This document shows positions 7,492 through 15,753 of a DNA stretch of 64,000 bases, piece by piece; the stretch's first letter is position 1; each line of letters opens with the position of its first letter. The notes under the pieces were generated by a model, which saw nothing but the letters and a program-made list of their open reading frames with translations, searched no databases and was not told the DNA's origin. This DNA is from Nocardia cyriacigeorgica (GTDB lineage: Bacteria > Actinomycetota > Actinomycetes > Mycobacteriales > Mycobacteriaceae). Location of the stretch: the NCBI RefSeq assembly GCF_010868145.1, contig NZ_JAAGUY010000002.1, positions 452,245 to 516,244 of the forward strand. The letters run 5' to 3'. The position numbers were made by a program, and so were the translations under genes.

Positions 7492-8292
7492 ATGGCGATG
7501 GACGAGGTATTCAAAGCGCTGTCCGACCCCAGCCGCAGACGACTGCTCGACAGCCTCCAGGCTCGCAATGGTCAGAGCCTGCGGGAACTGTGTGCGGGAC
7601 TGGATATGGCCCGCCAATCGGTCAGCAAGCATCTGGCCGTCCTCGAGGCCGCCGATCTGGTGATCACCCGACGTAGCGGCCGGGAAAAACTGCACTACCT
7701 CAACGCCGAACCCATCAACGCCATCGCCGACCGCTGGATCAACCGCTATCACCGCGCGCGGGTGAACACCCTCGCCGACCTGAAAACCGCATTGGAGGCC
7801 AGTCCGATGAGCGACACCGAATTCGTCTACACCACCTACATCAAGACCACGCCGGAGAAGCTCTGGCAGGCCCTCACCGACCCCGCTTTCACCAGCCGGT
7901 ACTGGGGTGCCACCTTCGATACCGACTGGCAGACCGGCTCGGAAATGGTGTGGAAGCAACGCAATTGGGTCGGCAAAGACCCGGAACAAGTGGTACTCGA
8001 GTCCGATCCTCCGCGCCGGCTCTCCTACACCTGGCACACCATCGGTCCGGAATTCGCCGCCGAATTCGGCATGGACACCGCCGAGCTCGCCGAGTGGTCC
8101 GCTGAACCGCGATCCAAGGTCACCTTCGAGCTCGAACCTCAGGGCGACATCGTGAAGCTGACCGTCGTGCACGACGGCTTCGAACCCGGCAGCCGCATCC
8201 TCGAAGGCATCCAGGGCGGTTGGCCAGCCATCCTCTCGAGTCTCAAGACTCTGCTGGAAACCGGGGATGTAATGCCCGAACCCGCCGAATAG
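7492..8292 (+). CDS. ArsR-type helix-turn-helix fused to SRPBCC (AHSA1) domain
   Basis: A 266-residue two-domain protein. Residues 1-100 are an ArsR winged helix (VFKALSDPSRRRLLDSL, then SVSKHLAVLEAADLVITRR); no cysteine pair for metal binding is seen. Residues 105-260 are an AHSA1-type SRPBCC domain (TTYIKTTPEKLWQALTDP, KVTFELEPQGDIVKLTVVHDGF, GGWPAILSSLKTLLETG), a hydrophobic-ligand fold. The fusion suggests a one-component sensor whose DNA binding responds to a small lipophilic ligand. It is divergent from the ABC exporter operon and may control it as well as itself. ATGs at 7492 and 7498 are both possible; the later one has better spacing from GAGAGAG. Confidence 0.9.
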   Translation: MAMDEVFKALSDPSRRRLLDSLQARNGQSLRELCAGLDMARQSVSKHLAVLEAADLVITRRSGREKLHYLNAEPINAIADRWINRYHRARVNTLADLKTALEASPMSDTEFVYTTYIKTTPEKLWQALTDPAFTSRYWGATFDTDWQTGSEMVWKQRNWVGKDPEQVVLESDPPRRLSYTWHTIGPEFAAEFGMDTAELAEWSAEPRSKVTFELEPQGDIVKLTVVHDGFEPGSRILEGIQGGWPAILSSLKTLLETGDVMPEPAE

Positions 8293-8463
8293 CAGCCGGT
8301 AGGCGGCAATTCTCAGGGACGGATTTCCACTCGTTCGAATCCTTTCTCGGTCTCGAATGCTCTTATGGTTGTGACAGTCGAACCGAGACAGCGGCCGCGA
8401 GCCATGCCTATGTGGTCGCGCCATCACCATCCACCGCGCGCGATCCTCGAGGAGGTGGATGGG

Positions 8464-9003
8464 GTGGAACGCGGATGGGCTGGCGAGCAGCTCGTGGTAG
8501 CGGCCCAGAACGGTGACCGGGAGGCGATCTCCGCGATCGTCTCCGGCGCCCATCCGCATGTGCGGCGATTCGCGCACCAGTTGTGCGCCTCCTCCGCCGA
8601 CGCCGAAGACGCTGCGCAAGAGGCTTTGATCACCCTGTATCGCAAGATCGGGACGCTGCGTACCGCGGCAGCGATCGCCTCGTGGATGTTCCGCATCGTG
8701 CGCAACGAATGCCTACGCCGCGCCCGCCGCGTGCTCGACCGCAACCCGCTGGTTGAGCTTGCCGGAGCCGATACGGTCGTCTCGGCTGAGGACGAAGTCC
8801 TGCGCCGCCTCGACACCGATCAGCTGACCCGGGCGATCACATCACTACCCGACCTCCAGCGCAGGGTCCTGATCATGCGCGATGTGCTCGGCTACCCCGG
8901 ACGCGAGACTGCCGAAGCGCTCGGCCTGAGCACCGCGGCAATGAAGTCACAGCTGCACCGCGCCCGTACCGCGATCCGAGACGACCTGAGCTCGAATCTG
9001 TAG
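8464..9003 (+). CDS. ECF-type RNA polymerase sigma factor
   Basis: A sigma factor of 179 residues from the chosen GTG at 8464. Region 2 is seen in AHQLCASSADAEDAAQEALITLYRKI and ASWMFRIVRNECLRRARRVL; region 4 in SLPDLQRRVLIMRDVLGYPGRETAEALGLSTAAMKSQLHRAR. A GAGGAGG site lies a suitable distance before this GTG; an upstream ATG at 8365 has no such signal. No anti-sigma factor gene follows. The next gene, a peroxiredoxin-like protein, suggests a link to oxidative stress, but this is only positional. Confidence 0.88.
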   Translation: MERGWAGEQLVVAAQNGDREAISAIVSGAHPHVRRFAHQLCASSADAEDAAQEALITLYRKIGTLRTAAAIASWMFRIVRNECLRRARRVLDRNPLVELAGADTVVSAEDEVLRRLDTDQLTRAITSLPDLQRRVLIMRDVLGYPGRETAEALGLSTAAMKSQLHRARTAIRDDLSSNL

Positions 9004-9139
9004 TCCGTTATCGCCCGCGCGGCAGCGGCCCTCTCGGCGTCGAACGCACGACCGACCCGCGAGCCGTCGCTCGCACCAGTGATCGACCTTCGCATGCCGC
9101 GATGCGTGAAATCGTCCCCCGAATCGAAGGAAGTCCCCC

Positions 9140-9613
9140 ATGCTCACATCCGGATCCCCCGCACCAGCAGTGGAACTCGAAGACACCGCCGGGCAGGTAT
9201 GGCGCCTCTCCGACCACCTCGGCACGCACAGCGCACTCATGTACTTCATGCGGTCGACGTCCTGCCCGATCTGCAACAGCCACGTTCGTGACCTCGTCGC
9301 GCGCCGAAACGAGTTCGCCGCCGAGGGCATCCGTGTCCATATCGCGGTGCCCGAGGACCGCGATCGCGCCCTGGCTTGGAAAACCAAGCGCGGCATCCCC
9401 TTTTCTGTTCTGGTCGGCTCGGATCGGACCCCGCACGAGTCGATCGGCCTGACCCGCACCGTCTTCGGCTCGATGCAGCAGTCGGGCACAATCCTTGTCG
9501 ACCGGGACGGCATCATCCGCCACGCCCACGGTGCCACCCTGCCCACCAGCAGCTACGACAAGAAGGGCATTCTCGCCGCCGTCGATTCCATGCGGAGCGG
9601 AACTCGCTCGTGA
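9140..9613 (+). CDS. Peroxiredoxin-like (AhpC/TSA) redoxin
   Basis: A 157-residue thioredoxin-fold protein. The N-terminal GSPAPAVELEDTAG and the active site STSCPICNSHVRDLV near residues 38-52 (a CPIC pair) are typical of the AhpC/TSA family. TILVDRDGIIRHAH near residue 117 is the late thioredoxin-fold strand. It lacks the C-terminal resolving Cys of 2-Cys AhpC, so the two cysteines of CPIC probably form the redox pair. GAAGGAAG precedes the ATG. It probably reduces peroxides or protein disulfides in the cytoplasm. Confidence 0.85.
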   Translation: MLTSGSPAPAVELEDTAGQVWRLSDHLGTHSALMYFMRSTSCPICNSHVRDLVARRNEFAAEGIRVHIAVPEDRDRALAWKTKRGIPFSVLVGSDRTPHESIGLTRTVFGSMQQSGTILVDRDGIIRHAHGATLPTSSYDKKGILAAVDSMRSGTRS

Positions 9614-9848
9614 CCGGCGCCACGATGTGGCCGGTCGGCTGGGAAATCGACCCCATCGGTCACGTCGGCCTGCTCCAGTATCGCCAGATCTGGGGAGCCT
9701 CGGGCGGTCGACCGCAGTGGATGATTCTGATTGTTGACAGATCATGACCCCCGTCGCGCACCGGTGCGGGTTGGGCGGTTCGTGGTTCGGTCGATCCGAC
9801 GCAGGTCCCTTTACCCGTGACGGTTCAGTAGCAGTAGGAAGAGAACGG

Positions 9849-10514
9849 GTGCGAATGATGCGGGCCGGTAGTCGGTTGCGTGTGGTGATAGGAGTGGCGC
9901 TCGGCGTGCTAGCGCTGGCGTTGGTGCTCGGCGCGTGTTCGTCGGGAGGCTCGGACTCTGATGTGCCGGGTTCGAGCACGGTGACGAAGGCTTCGGTCAC
10001 CGCGACGAAGACAGCTGCTCCTACCAAGTCCGGTGCAGCGAAGGAGCCTCCGGGCGGGTCGCAGAGCGGTGGGCAGTCCGGAGACAGTGGGTCTACCGGC
10101 GGACAGGGTGATGGCGGCGGTTCCGGGCAGCCCGCGGGCTCGCAACCGGACGGGTCGGGCCCCCACGCGGACCCGGAAAACGCGCATCCGACGGAGCATT
10201 TCCCCCCGTGTGAGCCAGGGTTCTGCGGGCACGATCATTGCGGACCTGGCCAATGCGGAGAGACGCCGCCGGGCGGCACCGACAACTGCGGCCCCGGCCA
10301 ATGTGGTGCGCCAACGAATTGCGCGGGCGAGATCGACTACACAGGTGATCCGCGGTCGGCCGACGAGATCAACAAGATCGGTATGCGGGACGGCAAGTGC
10401 CCGGACCCGATTCGTCCCGCCCCGACCACGACGACCCCGCCGGCAGAGACCACGCCCGCGCCGACATCCTCGTCAGCTCCCGCGTCGACTGTCACTACCT
10501 CACCGGCCGCGTAG
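9849..10514 (+). CDS. Secreted lipoprotein with CGPGQCG repeats
   Basis: A 221-residue predicted lipoprotein from a GTG at 9849 (alternative ATGs at 9855 and 9858). The signal peptide has a basic MMRAGSRLR start, a hydrophobic core and the lipobox LGAC. The mature part is low complexity: Thr/Ser/Lys, then a Gly/Ser/Gln-rich run, then a Cys/His region (PPCEPGFCGHDHCGPGQCG followed by NCGPGQCG), a short DPRSADEINKIGMRDGKC segment and a Pro/Thr-rich tail. No known domain is recognised. The even spacing of Cys and His suggests disulfides or metal binding outside the membrane. Most of an upstream in-frame extension (from 9744) has no ribosome binding site. Confidence 0.75.
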   Translation: MRMMRAGSRLRVVIGVALGVLALALVLGACSSGGSDSDVPGSSTVTKASVTATKTAAPTKSGAAKEPPGGSQSGGQSGDSGSTGGQGDGGGSGQPAGSQPDGSGPHADPENAHPTEHFPPCEPGFCGHDHCGPGQCGETPPGGTDNCGPGQCGAPTNCAGEIDYTGDPRSADEINKIGMRDGKCPDPIRPAPTTTTPPAETTPAPTSSSAPASTVTTSPAA

Positions 10515-10550
10515 CAGTAGGTTCGAATCGCCAGCTCACGGCCCCGGCGG

Positions 10551-11204
10551 TCATCCTTCGACTCGCCGGGGCAGGCTTTCCGGAAGCGTCCATCCGCGCC
10601 AATGCGCGATGAGGCACAGTCCGGCGCCGAGGCCGGTCGCACAGATCATGCCGATAGTGGGGTGGCCCGCGCTGCTGATCGCGACCATCACAATGCTCGC
10701 CGCGAGCGCGGCCGTCGCGTAGAGAGTGTTTCCGCCGAAGATTCGAGGGGTTCGGCGGAGCACGATATCGCGGACCATGCCGCCTCCGACGGCGGTGATG
10801 GTGCCGAGAAGCACGGCGGGCAGCCAGCCCAATCCCACTGCGAGCGTTTTCTGTGCGCCGGTGGCGGCCCAGCAGCCGAGGGCTGCGGCGTCGACGAAGA
10901 GGAACGTGCGGTCCCAGAGCTTGCCTTCGATCAGCAGCACGAAGGCGATCAGCGCGCCGATCAACGCGATCATGAGGTAGGCGTAGTTGGTCAGCGCGAT
11001 CGGAGTTCCGCGCTGCAGCAGCGTGTCGCGGATGAGGCCGCCGCCGAGCCCGGACAGGATCGCCAGGGTCACGAAGCCGATCGGGTCGAACCGCTCCGCG
11101 CGAGCGAGCACTCCGCCCAATATCGCGTTCGCGAGTACTCCGCTCAGATCGAGCACAAGGAACAAATCGTTCAGATCGGCCGCCTCCACCCGCACATCGT
11201 CCAC
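10551..11204 (-). CDS. TRIC/UPF0126 family membrane channel-like protein
   Basis: A 217-residue integral membrane protein made of two repeats of three helices, as in UPF0126 (YadS, TRIC-like) proteins. The diagnostic glycine motif with Arg-Asp occurs twice: GLGGGLIRDTLLQ near residue 52 and VGGGMVRDIVLRR near residue 140. Bacterial TRIC channels conduct monovalent cations such as potassium as trimers. It is divergent from the deazaflavin-dependent oxidoreductase and stands alone. Confidence 0.88.
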   Translation of the reverse strand: MDDVRVEAADLNDLFLVLDLSGVLANAILGGVLARAERFDPIGFVTLAILSGLGGGLIRDTLLQRGTPIALTNYAYLMIALIGALIAFVLLIEGKLWDRTFLFVDAAALGCWAATGAQKTLAVGLGWLPAVLLGTITAVGGGMVRDIVLRRTPRIFGGNTLYATAALAASIVMVAISSAGHPTIGMICATGLGAGLCLIAHWRGWTLPESLPRRVEG

Positions 11205-11293
11205 CAGTTATGGCAGAAGGGCCCTCGGGCGACACACCAGTATTGAGAACAAAAAGAGAGCACCGCTCTTGACGTTGATGCCGCAGTGTGCGA

Positions 11294-11309
11294 CTGTTGA
11301 TCTCAACAG
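11294..11309. promoter_or_regulatory. Perfect palindrome upstream of the DDN-like gene
   Basis: CTGTTGA-TC-TCAACAG, a 16-base palindrome with 7-base arms, ends 26 bases before the ATG at 11336. Position and size suit a TetR or MarR operator. The regulator is not identified. Confidence 0.45.
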
Positions 11310-11335
11310 AGAGCGATGCTCACAAGGAGGCGGAA

Positions 11336-11788
11336 ATGACCGGCAACAACGCGACCAACCGATACATCGGCCCTGGCCGGGGTGAGGCGACCATGAACCG
11401 GATCGCGAATCTGCTGCCCAAGCTGGGGATCAGCGTGATGGGCTCGCGACTGCTCGCCGTGCGTGGACGCAAGAGTGGCGAGTGGCGGATGACGATGGTC
11501 AACGTGATGGACGCCGACGGGGCGCGCTACCTGGTCGCACCGCGCGGACATACCCAGTGGGTGCGGAATCTGCGGGTGGCCGGTGGTGGTGAACTGCGGC
11601 TCGGGCGGAAGGTGGAGGCCTTCACCGCGAGCGAGGTCGACGACGCCGACAAGGTGCCGCTGCTCCGCCTCTACCTGAAGCGCTGGGGTTGGGAGGTTGG
11701 CCGGTTCTTCGACGGCATCACCAAGGACTCCACCGATGCGGAGCTGGCCGCGGTCGCGCCGGGCTTCCCGGTGTTCCGTCTCGCCTGA
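11336..11788 (+). CDS. Deazaflavin (F420)-dependent nitroreductase-family oxidoreductase
   Basis: A 150-residue split-barrel protein of the DDN (deazaflavin-dependent nitroreductase) family. Family marks are LLAVRGRKSGEWRMTMVNVM (near residues 36-56), the phosphate-binding GRKSG, YLVAPRGHTQWVRNLRVAGGGELRLG and a C-terminal PVFRL. Such proteins bind cofactor F420 and reduce quinones or nitro compounds. The start at 11336 follows AAGGAGG at 11324-11330. It converges on aroQ with no gap between the stop codons. Confidence 0.9.
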   Translation: MTGNNATNRYIGPGRGEATMNRIANLLPKLGISVMGSRLLAVRGRKSGEWRMTMVNVMDADGARYLVAPRGHTQWVRNLRVAGGGELRLGRKVEAFTASEVDDADKVPLLRLYLKRWGWEVGRFFDGITKDSTDAELAAVAPGFPVFRLA

Positions 11789-12238
11789 TCAGCGGCGGAT
11801 CAGGAATTCGATGGCGGCGGCGTAGCCGAAGACGCCCATACCCGCGATGACCGCCGTCGCGATGGGGGAGATGAAGGAGTGGTGCCGGAACTCCTCGCGG
11901 GCATGCACATTGCTGACGTGCACCTCGACGATCGGAACCTCCGGAATCACCAGCGCGTCGCGCAGCGTGACCGAGGTATGGGTGAGCCCACCGGGATTGA
12001 TCACGATTCCCGAGACCGCCCCGCGAGCCTGATGGATCCGGTCGATCAGGGCGCCCTCGGAGTTCGACTGGAAGGCCTGCACCTCGCGGCCGAGCCCGGT
12101 GGCGGTGCGAGTGCACAGTTCCACCACGTCGTCGAGCGTCTCCGAACCGTAGATCTCCGGCTGGCGGACACCGAGCATGTTCAGGTTCGGTCCGTTCAGC
12201 ACCAGGATCGGCAGGTTCGGCGCAGCGGTTTCGGGCAT
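11789..12238 (-). CDS. aroQ: Type II 3-dehydroquinate dehydratase
   Basis: A 149-residue enzyme of the shikimate pathway that dehydrates 3-dehydroquinate to 3-dehydroshikimate. It shows [20 protein letters not shown] with the catalytic loop (Arg and Tyr), [33 protein letters not shown], and [22 protein letters not shown]. These are the full set of active-site regions for the dodecameric type II enzyme. The ATG at 12238 fits the family length; the open frame continues to 12436 without family similarity. Confidence 0.95.
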   Translation of the reverse strand: MPETAAPNLPILVLNGPNLNMLGVRQPEIYGSETLDDVVELCTRTATGLGREVQAFQSNSEGALIDRIHQARGAVSGIVINPGGLTHTSVTLRDALVIPEVPIVEVHVSNVHAREEFRHHSFISPIATAVIAGMGVFGYAAAIEFLIRR

Positions 12239-12547
12239 GCCGGCAACCTTACCGATCCGTCGGCGTCGACCTCCGCGATTGGCGGCGGGCCGCCGCGGGT
12301 ATCTCTGGAGAAACGCCGAGTTCGGTGGTATGTGCACACGGCGTGACGTCTGCCGGTACGGTAGCGGCGCCGGTTGTCTTCGGACCGCCGGACGACGTTG
12401 GTGAACGGCCTCGAAGACGGGAGCGATCGGGCACAATTGGGATCGTTGTGCACGGGTTGCGTTCCCGGGTCCGGGGGCGCCGCATACAGGGATTGATCAG
12501 GTACGGTGGTCTTGTTACTGGAGTGACAAGAGTGAAGAGTGGGCGAC
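12239..12547. other. Divergent intergenic region (aroQ / PBP-like gene)
   Basis: About 310 bases hold no convincing gene. The right end contains an operator-like dyad (12511-12530). No clear -35/-10 pair was found for either gene. Confidence 0.6.
12511..12530. promoter_or_regulatory. Operator-like dyad upstream of the PBP-like lipoprotein
   Basis: CTTGTTACT (12511-12519) and AGTGACAAG (12522-12530) form 9-base arms with one mismatch and a GG centre, 17 bases before the ATG at 12548. A regulator or a messenger hairpin are both possible. Confidence 0.45.
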
Positions 12548-14227
12548 ATGGATGTGTGGGGATCCCGCCGCTTTCGCTTCCGGGGCGCACTGGCCCTCAC
12601 GGGGGTGGCGGTTCTGGTATTCGCGATGGGATCGTGTGGTTTAGGTGAGCAGCCGAACGAAGCCGAGGCTGTGGTCGAGCGCTTTACCGAGATGCTCGAC
12701 GACCATGACTACGCGGCCGCCGCGGAGCTGACGTCGTACCCCACTGCGGCCTCGGCAACCCTGAAGCAAATGTTCGAAGGCCTGGAATCGGGCGAAGTCG
12801 ACTACGAGAAGACCCAATTCATCGAACTCGACCCCGCGTCGGGTCTGTTCAGCATGGACGTCGACTGGAACTTCGGCGAGGGCAAGGACTGGAGCTACAG
12901 CATCGAAGGTTCGGTGCGCAAGCTCGCCATCGGCTGGCGGATCTCCTGGGATCCCGCGATCGTCATGCCGCAGTTGAGCCACAACCGTGACGTCAAGCTG
13001 GTGCGCACCACACCTGAGCCGCCACCGCGCGTGGTGGACATCGTCGGCGAACCGCTGATGGCCGAGCAGACGATCAACGTGATCAAACTGGATCCCGCCC
13101 TGATGCCCGATCCGGTTGCCTCGACGAACGCCCTGGCCGCCGTGATCGAACCGGTCGCCTCGCTGATCACCGGACCGTATCTGATGCAGCAGCTTGCATC
13201 CTCGCAGGGTAAGCCGATCATCGCGGTCAGCCTGCGCGACGGCGACTTCAACATCCTCGAGCCTCGTATGGCGCCCATCCCCGGTGTGGTGATGGAAAAG
13301 CAGCCGCGGGTCATCTCCGTCGACCGGCGGGTGCGTTCTCCGATGCTGGACGGACTGGTCGAGGTATGGGAGGACAGCCAGCAGGCGCACTCCGGGTGGG
13401 GCGTCCAGTTGTTCGAGAAGGACGGCCGATTCATCACCCAGCTGGCTGGTGAACAGGGCCCTGCCGGGCCGGATATCGCCGCGACCATGGATCAGAAATT
13501 GCAGCGCGCCGCCTTGGATGCTGTGGTCAGCGTCGCGAGCCCCGCATCGCTGGTGGCGATACAGCCCTCCACCGGCGCGGTGGTCGCGGTTGCCCAGAAC
13601 GGTTATGCCAGCGAGCACGGGCCGGTAGCGTTCACCGGGCTGTACCCGGTCGGCGCGAACATCGAGCTGTTCCGCAATATCGCGGCCGTCGAAAAAGGCA
13701 AGGCGCCGGGGGATATCACGGTGCAGGAGGCCGCAGAGGCCGCGACCAAGCTCGGCGTCGGCGTCGATTTCCGGGTACCGGGTCTGGACGAGGTCACCGG
13801 ACGGCTGGCGATCTCGGGGCGCAGCGCCGAGCAAGTCCGGCAGGGTGCCGGGGCGGACGCGGTCCTGGCCAGCCCCTTCGGGATGGCGATCGCTGCCGCG
13901 ACAATCGCGCGCGGCTCGGTGCCGCCGCCCATGATCGAGCGTGGGCGGCCCAGCGAAACGGATGCTCAGCTGGATCCGCTGGCGGCGCCGGTCACCGATC
14001 GGCTGCGCACCATGATGCGCGACGGCATGAACGATCCCCGGATGGACGAGCTTCGGATGTACGGCGGGGTCACCGCCTTCGTCGCCGAAGCGGGTGAGGA
14101 CGGCTGGTTGATCGCCACGATGGGAGATCTGGCCTTCGCCGTCCACATCGACGCTATGGACGGCGGCGATGCGGCAGTGCGCATGGCGGCCCGGATGTTC
14201 CGCTCGTTCACCACACCCGAGCCCTGA
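12548..14227 (+). CDS. Penicillin-binding-protein-like lipoprotein, active site lost
   Basis: A 559-residue exported lipoprotein with basic SRRFRFR start, hydrophobic core and Cys30 in a lipobox-like MGSC. Residues 35-145 resemble the NTF2-like MecA_N domain (EAVVERFTEMLDDHDYAAAAEL). A PBP dimerisation-like region follows, and from about residue 310 a transpeptidase-like fold (TMDQKLQRAALDAV, LVAIQPSTGAVVAVAQNG, ASPFGMAIAAATIARG). The overall plan matches Rv2864c-type lipoproteins. All three catalytic motifs are altered: the SxxK position reads GANIE (369-373), the SxN region is missing, and KTG reads YGGV (505-508). It should bind neither beta-lactams covalently nor cross-link peptidoglycan. 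A GTG at 12539 is an alternative start. Confidence 0.85.
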   Translation: MDVWGSRRFRFRGALALTGVAVLVFAMGSCGLGEQPNEAEAVVERFTEMLDDHDYAAAAELTSYPTAASATLKQMFEGLESGEVDYEKTQFIELDPASGLFSMDVDWNFGEGKDWSYSIEGSVRKLAIGWRISWDPAIVMPQLSHNRDVKLVRTTPEPPPRVVDIVGEPLMAEQTINVIKLDPALMPDPVASTNALAAVIEPVASLITGPYLMQQLASSQGKPIIAVSLRDGDFNILEPRMAPIPGVVMEKQPRVISVDRRVRSPMLDGLVEVWEDSQQAHSGWGVQLFEKDGRFITQLAGEQGPAGPDIAATMDQKLQRAALDAVVSVASPASLVAIQPSTGAVVAVAQNGYASEHGPVAFTGLYPVGANIELFRNIAAVEKGKAPGDITVQEAAEAATKLGVGVDFRVPGLDEVTGRLAISGRSAEQVRQGAGADAVLASPFGMAIAAATIARGSVPPPMIERGRPSETDAQLDPLAAPVTDRLRTMMRDGMNDPRMDELRMYGGVTAFVAEAGEDGWLIATMGDLAFAVHIDAMDGGDAAVRMAARMFRSFTTPEP

Positions 14228-14234
14228 TCGGGGA

Positions 14235-14606
14235 TCAGTTGATCGCGGTCCACGCCGCGCGCCAGCCCAGCAGGAAGAACGCGAGCACACCGCCCGCGAC
14301 CAGCATGAAGCTGAACGCGGTGCCCTGACCGCTGATCGAACGCAGCAGCATGCCGCCGCCGAAGGTGCCGAGCCAGACCAGGACTCCGGTGGGCCAGAGC
14401 GAACTGCCGTCGAAGCGGGAGCTCTCGCCGTACATCCGGCTTGCCGCGGCCAGCGCCACCACCCAGCCGACCGCGAGTCCGATCGCGAACGGCCATACCG
14501 TCCGCAACAATCCGGCGAGCACCGCCTCATCGTGACTTTGCCGTCCGATCGCACAGAACAGGACCACCAGCAGGGCATCGATCACCAACGGCAGGAAAAT
14601 CCTCAC
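14235..14606 (-). CDS. DUF3054 membrane protein
   Basis: A 123-residue protein with four hydrophobic segments and the DUF3054 features: an early Asp in LPLVIDALLVVLFCAIGRQSHDE, WPFAIGLAVGWVVALA, and PTGVLVWLGTFGGGMLLR. The function of the family is unknown. The GTG start at 14606 lies 48 bases downstream of the stop of the flippase-like gene on the same strand. Confidence 0.85.
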   Translation of the reverse strand: MRIFLPLVIDALLVVLFCAIGRQSHDEAVLAGLLRTVWPFAIGLAVGWVVALAAASRMYGESSRFDGSSLWPTGVLVWLGTFGGGMLLRSISGQGTAFSFMLVAGGVLAFFLLGWRAAWTAIN

Positions 14607-14654
14607 CCGGGTCAGCTTAGTGTTTGTTTCAACAAGGTCCCCGCGACACCACGG

Positions 14655-15749
14655 CTACACGGTGCGGCGCTGTTCGAATTCCTTTTCGTATTCCGCGTCA
14701 TCGGCCTGTTTGGTGCGGAAAAGGAACGCGAAAACGATCCAGCCGATGATCGCCACCAGAATGAAACTCACCAACCGGTAGACGAATGCGGCGGCGACGG
14801 CCTGGGCGGCGGGCAGACCCGCGGCGGCGGTGAGGCCATAGATCAAGGTCGCGTCGACGTAGACGATGCCGCCGGGCGCGAACGGAATGGAGCCGACGGC
14901 TTTACCTGCGGCGAAAGCGATCAACAGACCCGCCCACTTGGGATCTCCACCGACCGCATAACAGGCGGCGCCGAGGCATGCGACATCGGCGAACCGGTGT
15001 ACCAGCGCCCACCCGGCGACCCACGCGCCATCGCGTTTGCCGAGATCGACCGACTCCAACTGGGCCAGCATCTCGGTGACCTTGGCCATGCTGTGGTCGG
15101 CAGGCTGCTTGCGTACCCGGTTCACCAGCGCCAACGATTTGCGCAGTACCAATTCGAGCGCACCGGGATTGCTGGAGATGTAATTGCCCGCCCACACCAG
15201 CGCGACGATGGCCAGCACCGTAACGATCAGCTTGACCGGGCCCACCCGGTTGCCGACCAGCAGCGCACCGCCGACACCGAGCAGCGCCAGGCCCGCCGCG
15301 GCGACCACACCGGAAAACACCAGCTGCCAGGACGCCACCACCGGGCTCGCACCCCACCGCCTGGTCTGCCGATAGGTGAAGGCGGTGGAGAAGACCTGCC
15401 CGGCAGGCAGCGTCACCGACATCGCGGTCGCGCCGTAGACGACGGCGACGGATTTCCGCTGGCTGACCTCGACACCACCGGCATTGAGCAGCTGTTTCTG
15501 CACCCGCCCGAATCCGCTCATCGACATCGCCTGGAATACGATGCACAGCGCGACCCAGCCCCAATGGATTTCGGTGAGTGTGCGCCACGATTCGTGCAAA
15601 CGCGGCCACAGATAGATGGCTTCGCCGATCAGTAATGCGAGCAACGCCACACCAGCGACCCATTTCAGCCACCGGAATCTTCGCCGAATCGACGCAGCGG
15701 TAGCCGCAGGCGAGGCAGAATCGCCTGCTGGAGCACCGTTGGCCGTCAC
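14655..15749 (-). CDS. Flippase-like (UPF0104 / LPG synthase TM region) membrane protein
   Basis: A 364-residue integral membrane protein with about eight helices, of the lysylphosphatidylglycerol synthase transmembrane-region family. Visible marks are RRFRWLKWVAGVALLALLIGEAIYLWP, WGWVALCIVFQAMSMSGFG, VYGATAMSVTLPAGQVFSTAF, and late GSIPFAPGGIVYVDATLIYGL. The soluble aminoacyltransferase part of MprF is absent, so it is the flippase half only. It probably moves a lipid-linked substrate. It starts 4 bases from the stop of the adenylate cyclase gene, so the two are probably co-transcribed. Confidence 0.87.
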   Translation of the reverse strand: MTANGAPAGDSASPAATAASIRRRFRWLKWVAGVALLALLIGEAIYLWPRLHESWRTLTEIHWGWVALCIVFQAMSMSGFGRVQKQLLNAGGVEVSQRKSVAVVYGATAMSVTLPAGQVFSTAFTYRQTRRWGASPVVASWQLVFSGVVAAAGLALLGVGGALLVGNRVGPVKLIVTVLAIVALVWAGNYISSNPGALELVLRKSLALVNRVRKQPADHSMAKVTEMLAQLESVDLGKRDGAWVAGWALVHRFADVACLGAACYAVGGDPKWAGLLIAFAAGKAVGSIPFAPGGIVYVDATLIYGLTAAAGLPAAQAVAAAFVYRLVSFILVAIIGWIVFAFLFRTKQADDAEYEKEFEQRRTV

Positions 15750-15753
15750 GCGG

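Noticed and set aside
7441..8619. A 392-codon minus-strand frame opposite the ArsR-SRPBCC gene
   Set aside because: Antisense shadow over a gene with clear domains and its own promoter.
9610..9747. A 45-codon frame (GTG overlapping the peroxiredoxin stop, GTGA) ending ILIVDRS
   Set aside because: The overlap start looks inviting, but the product resembles no family and codon bias is ordinary; too short to support.
12641..14578. A 645-codon minus-strand frame opposite the PBP-like gene
   Set aside because: High-GC shadow: the plus strand carries the recognisable PBP fold and lipobox.
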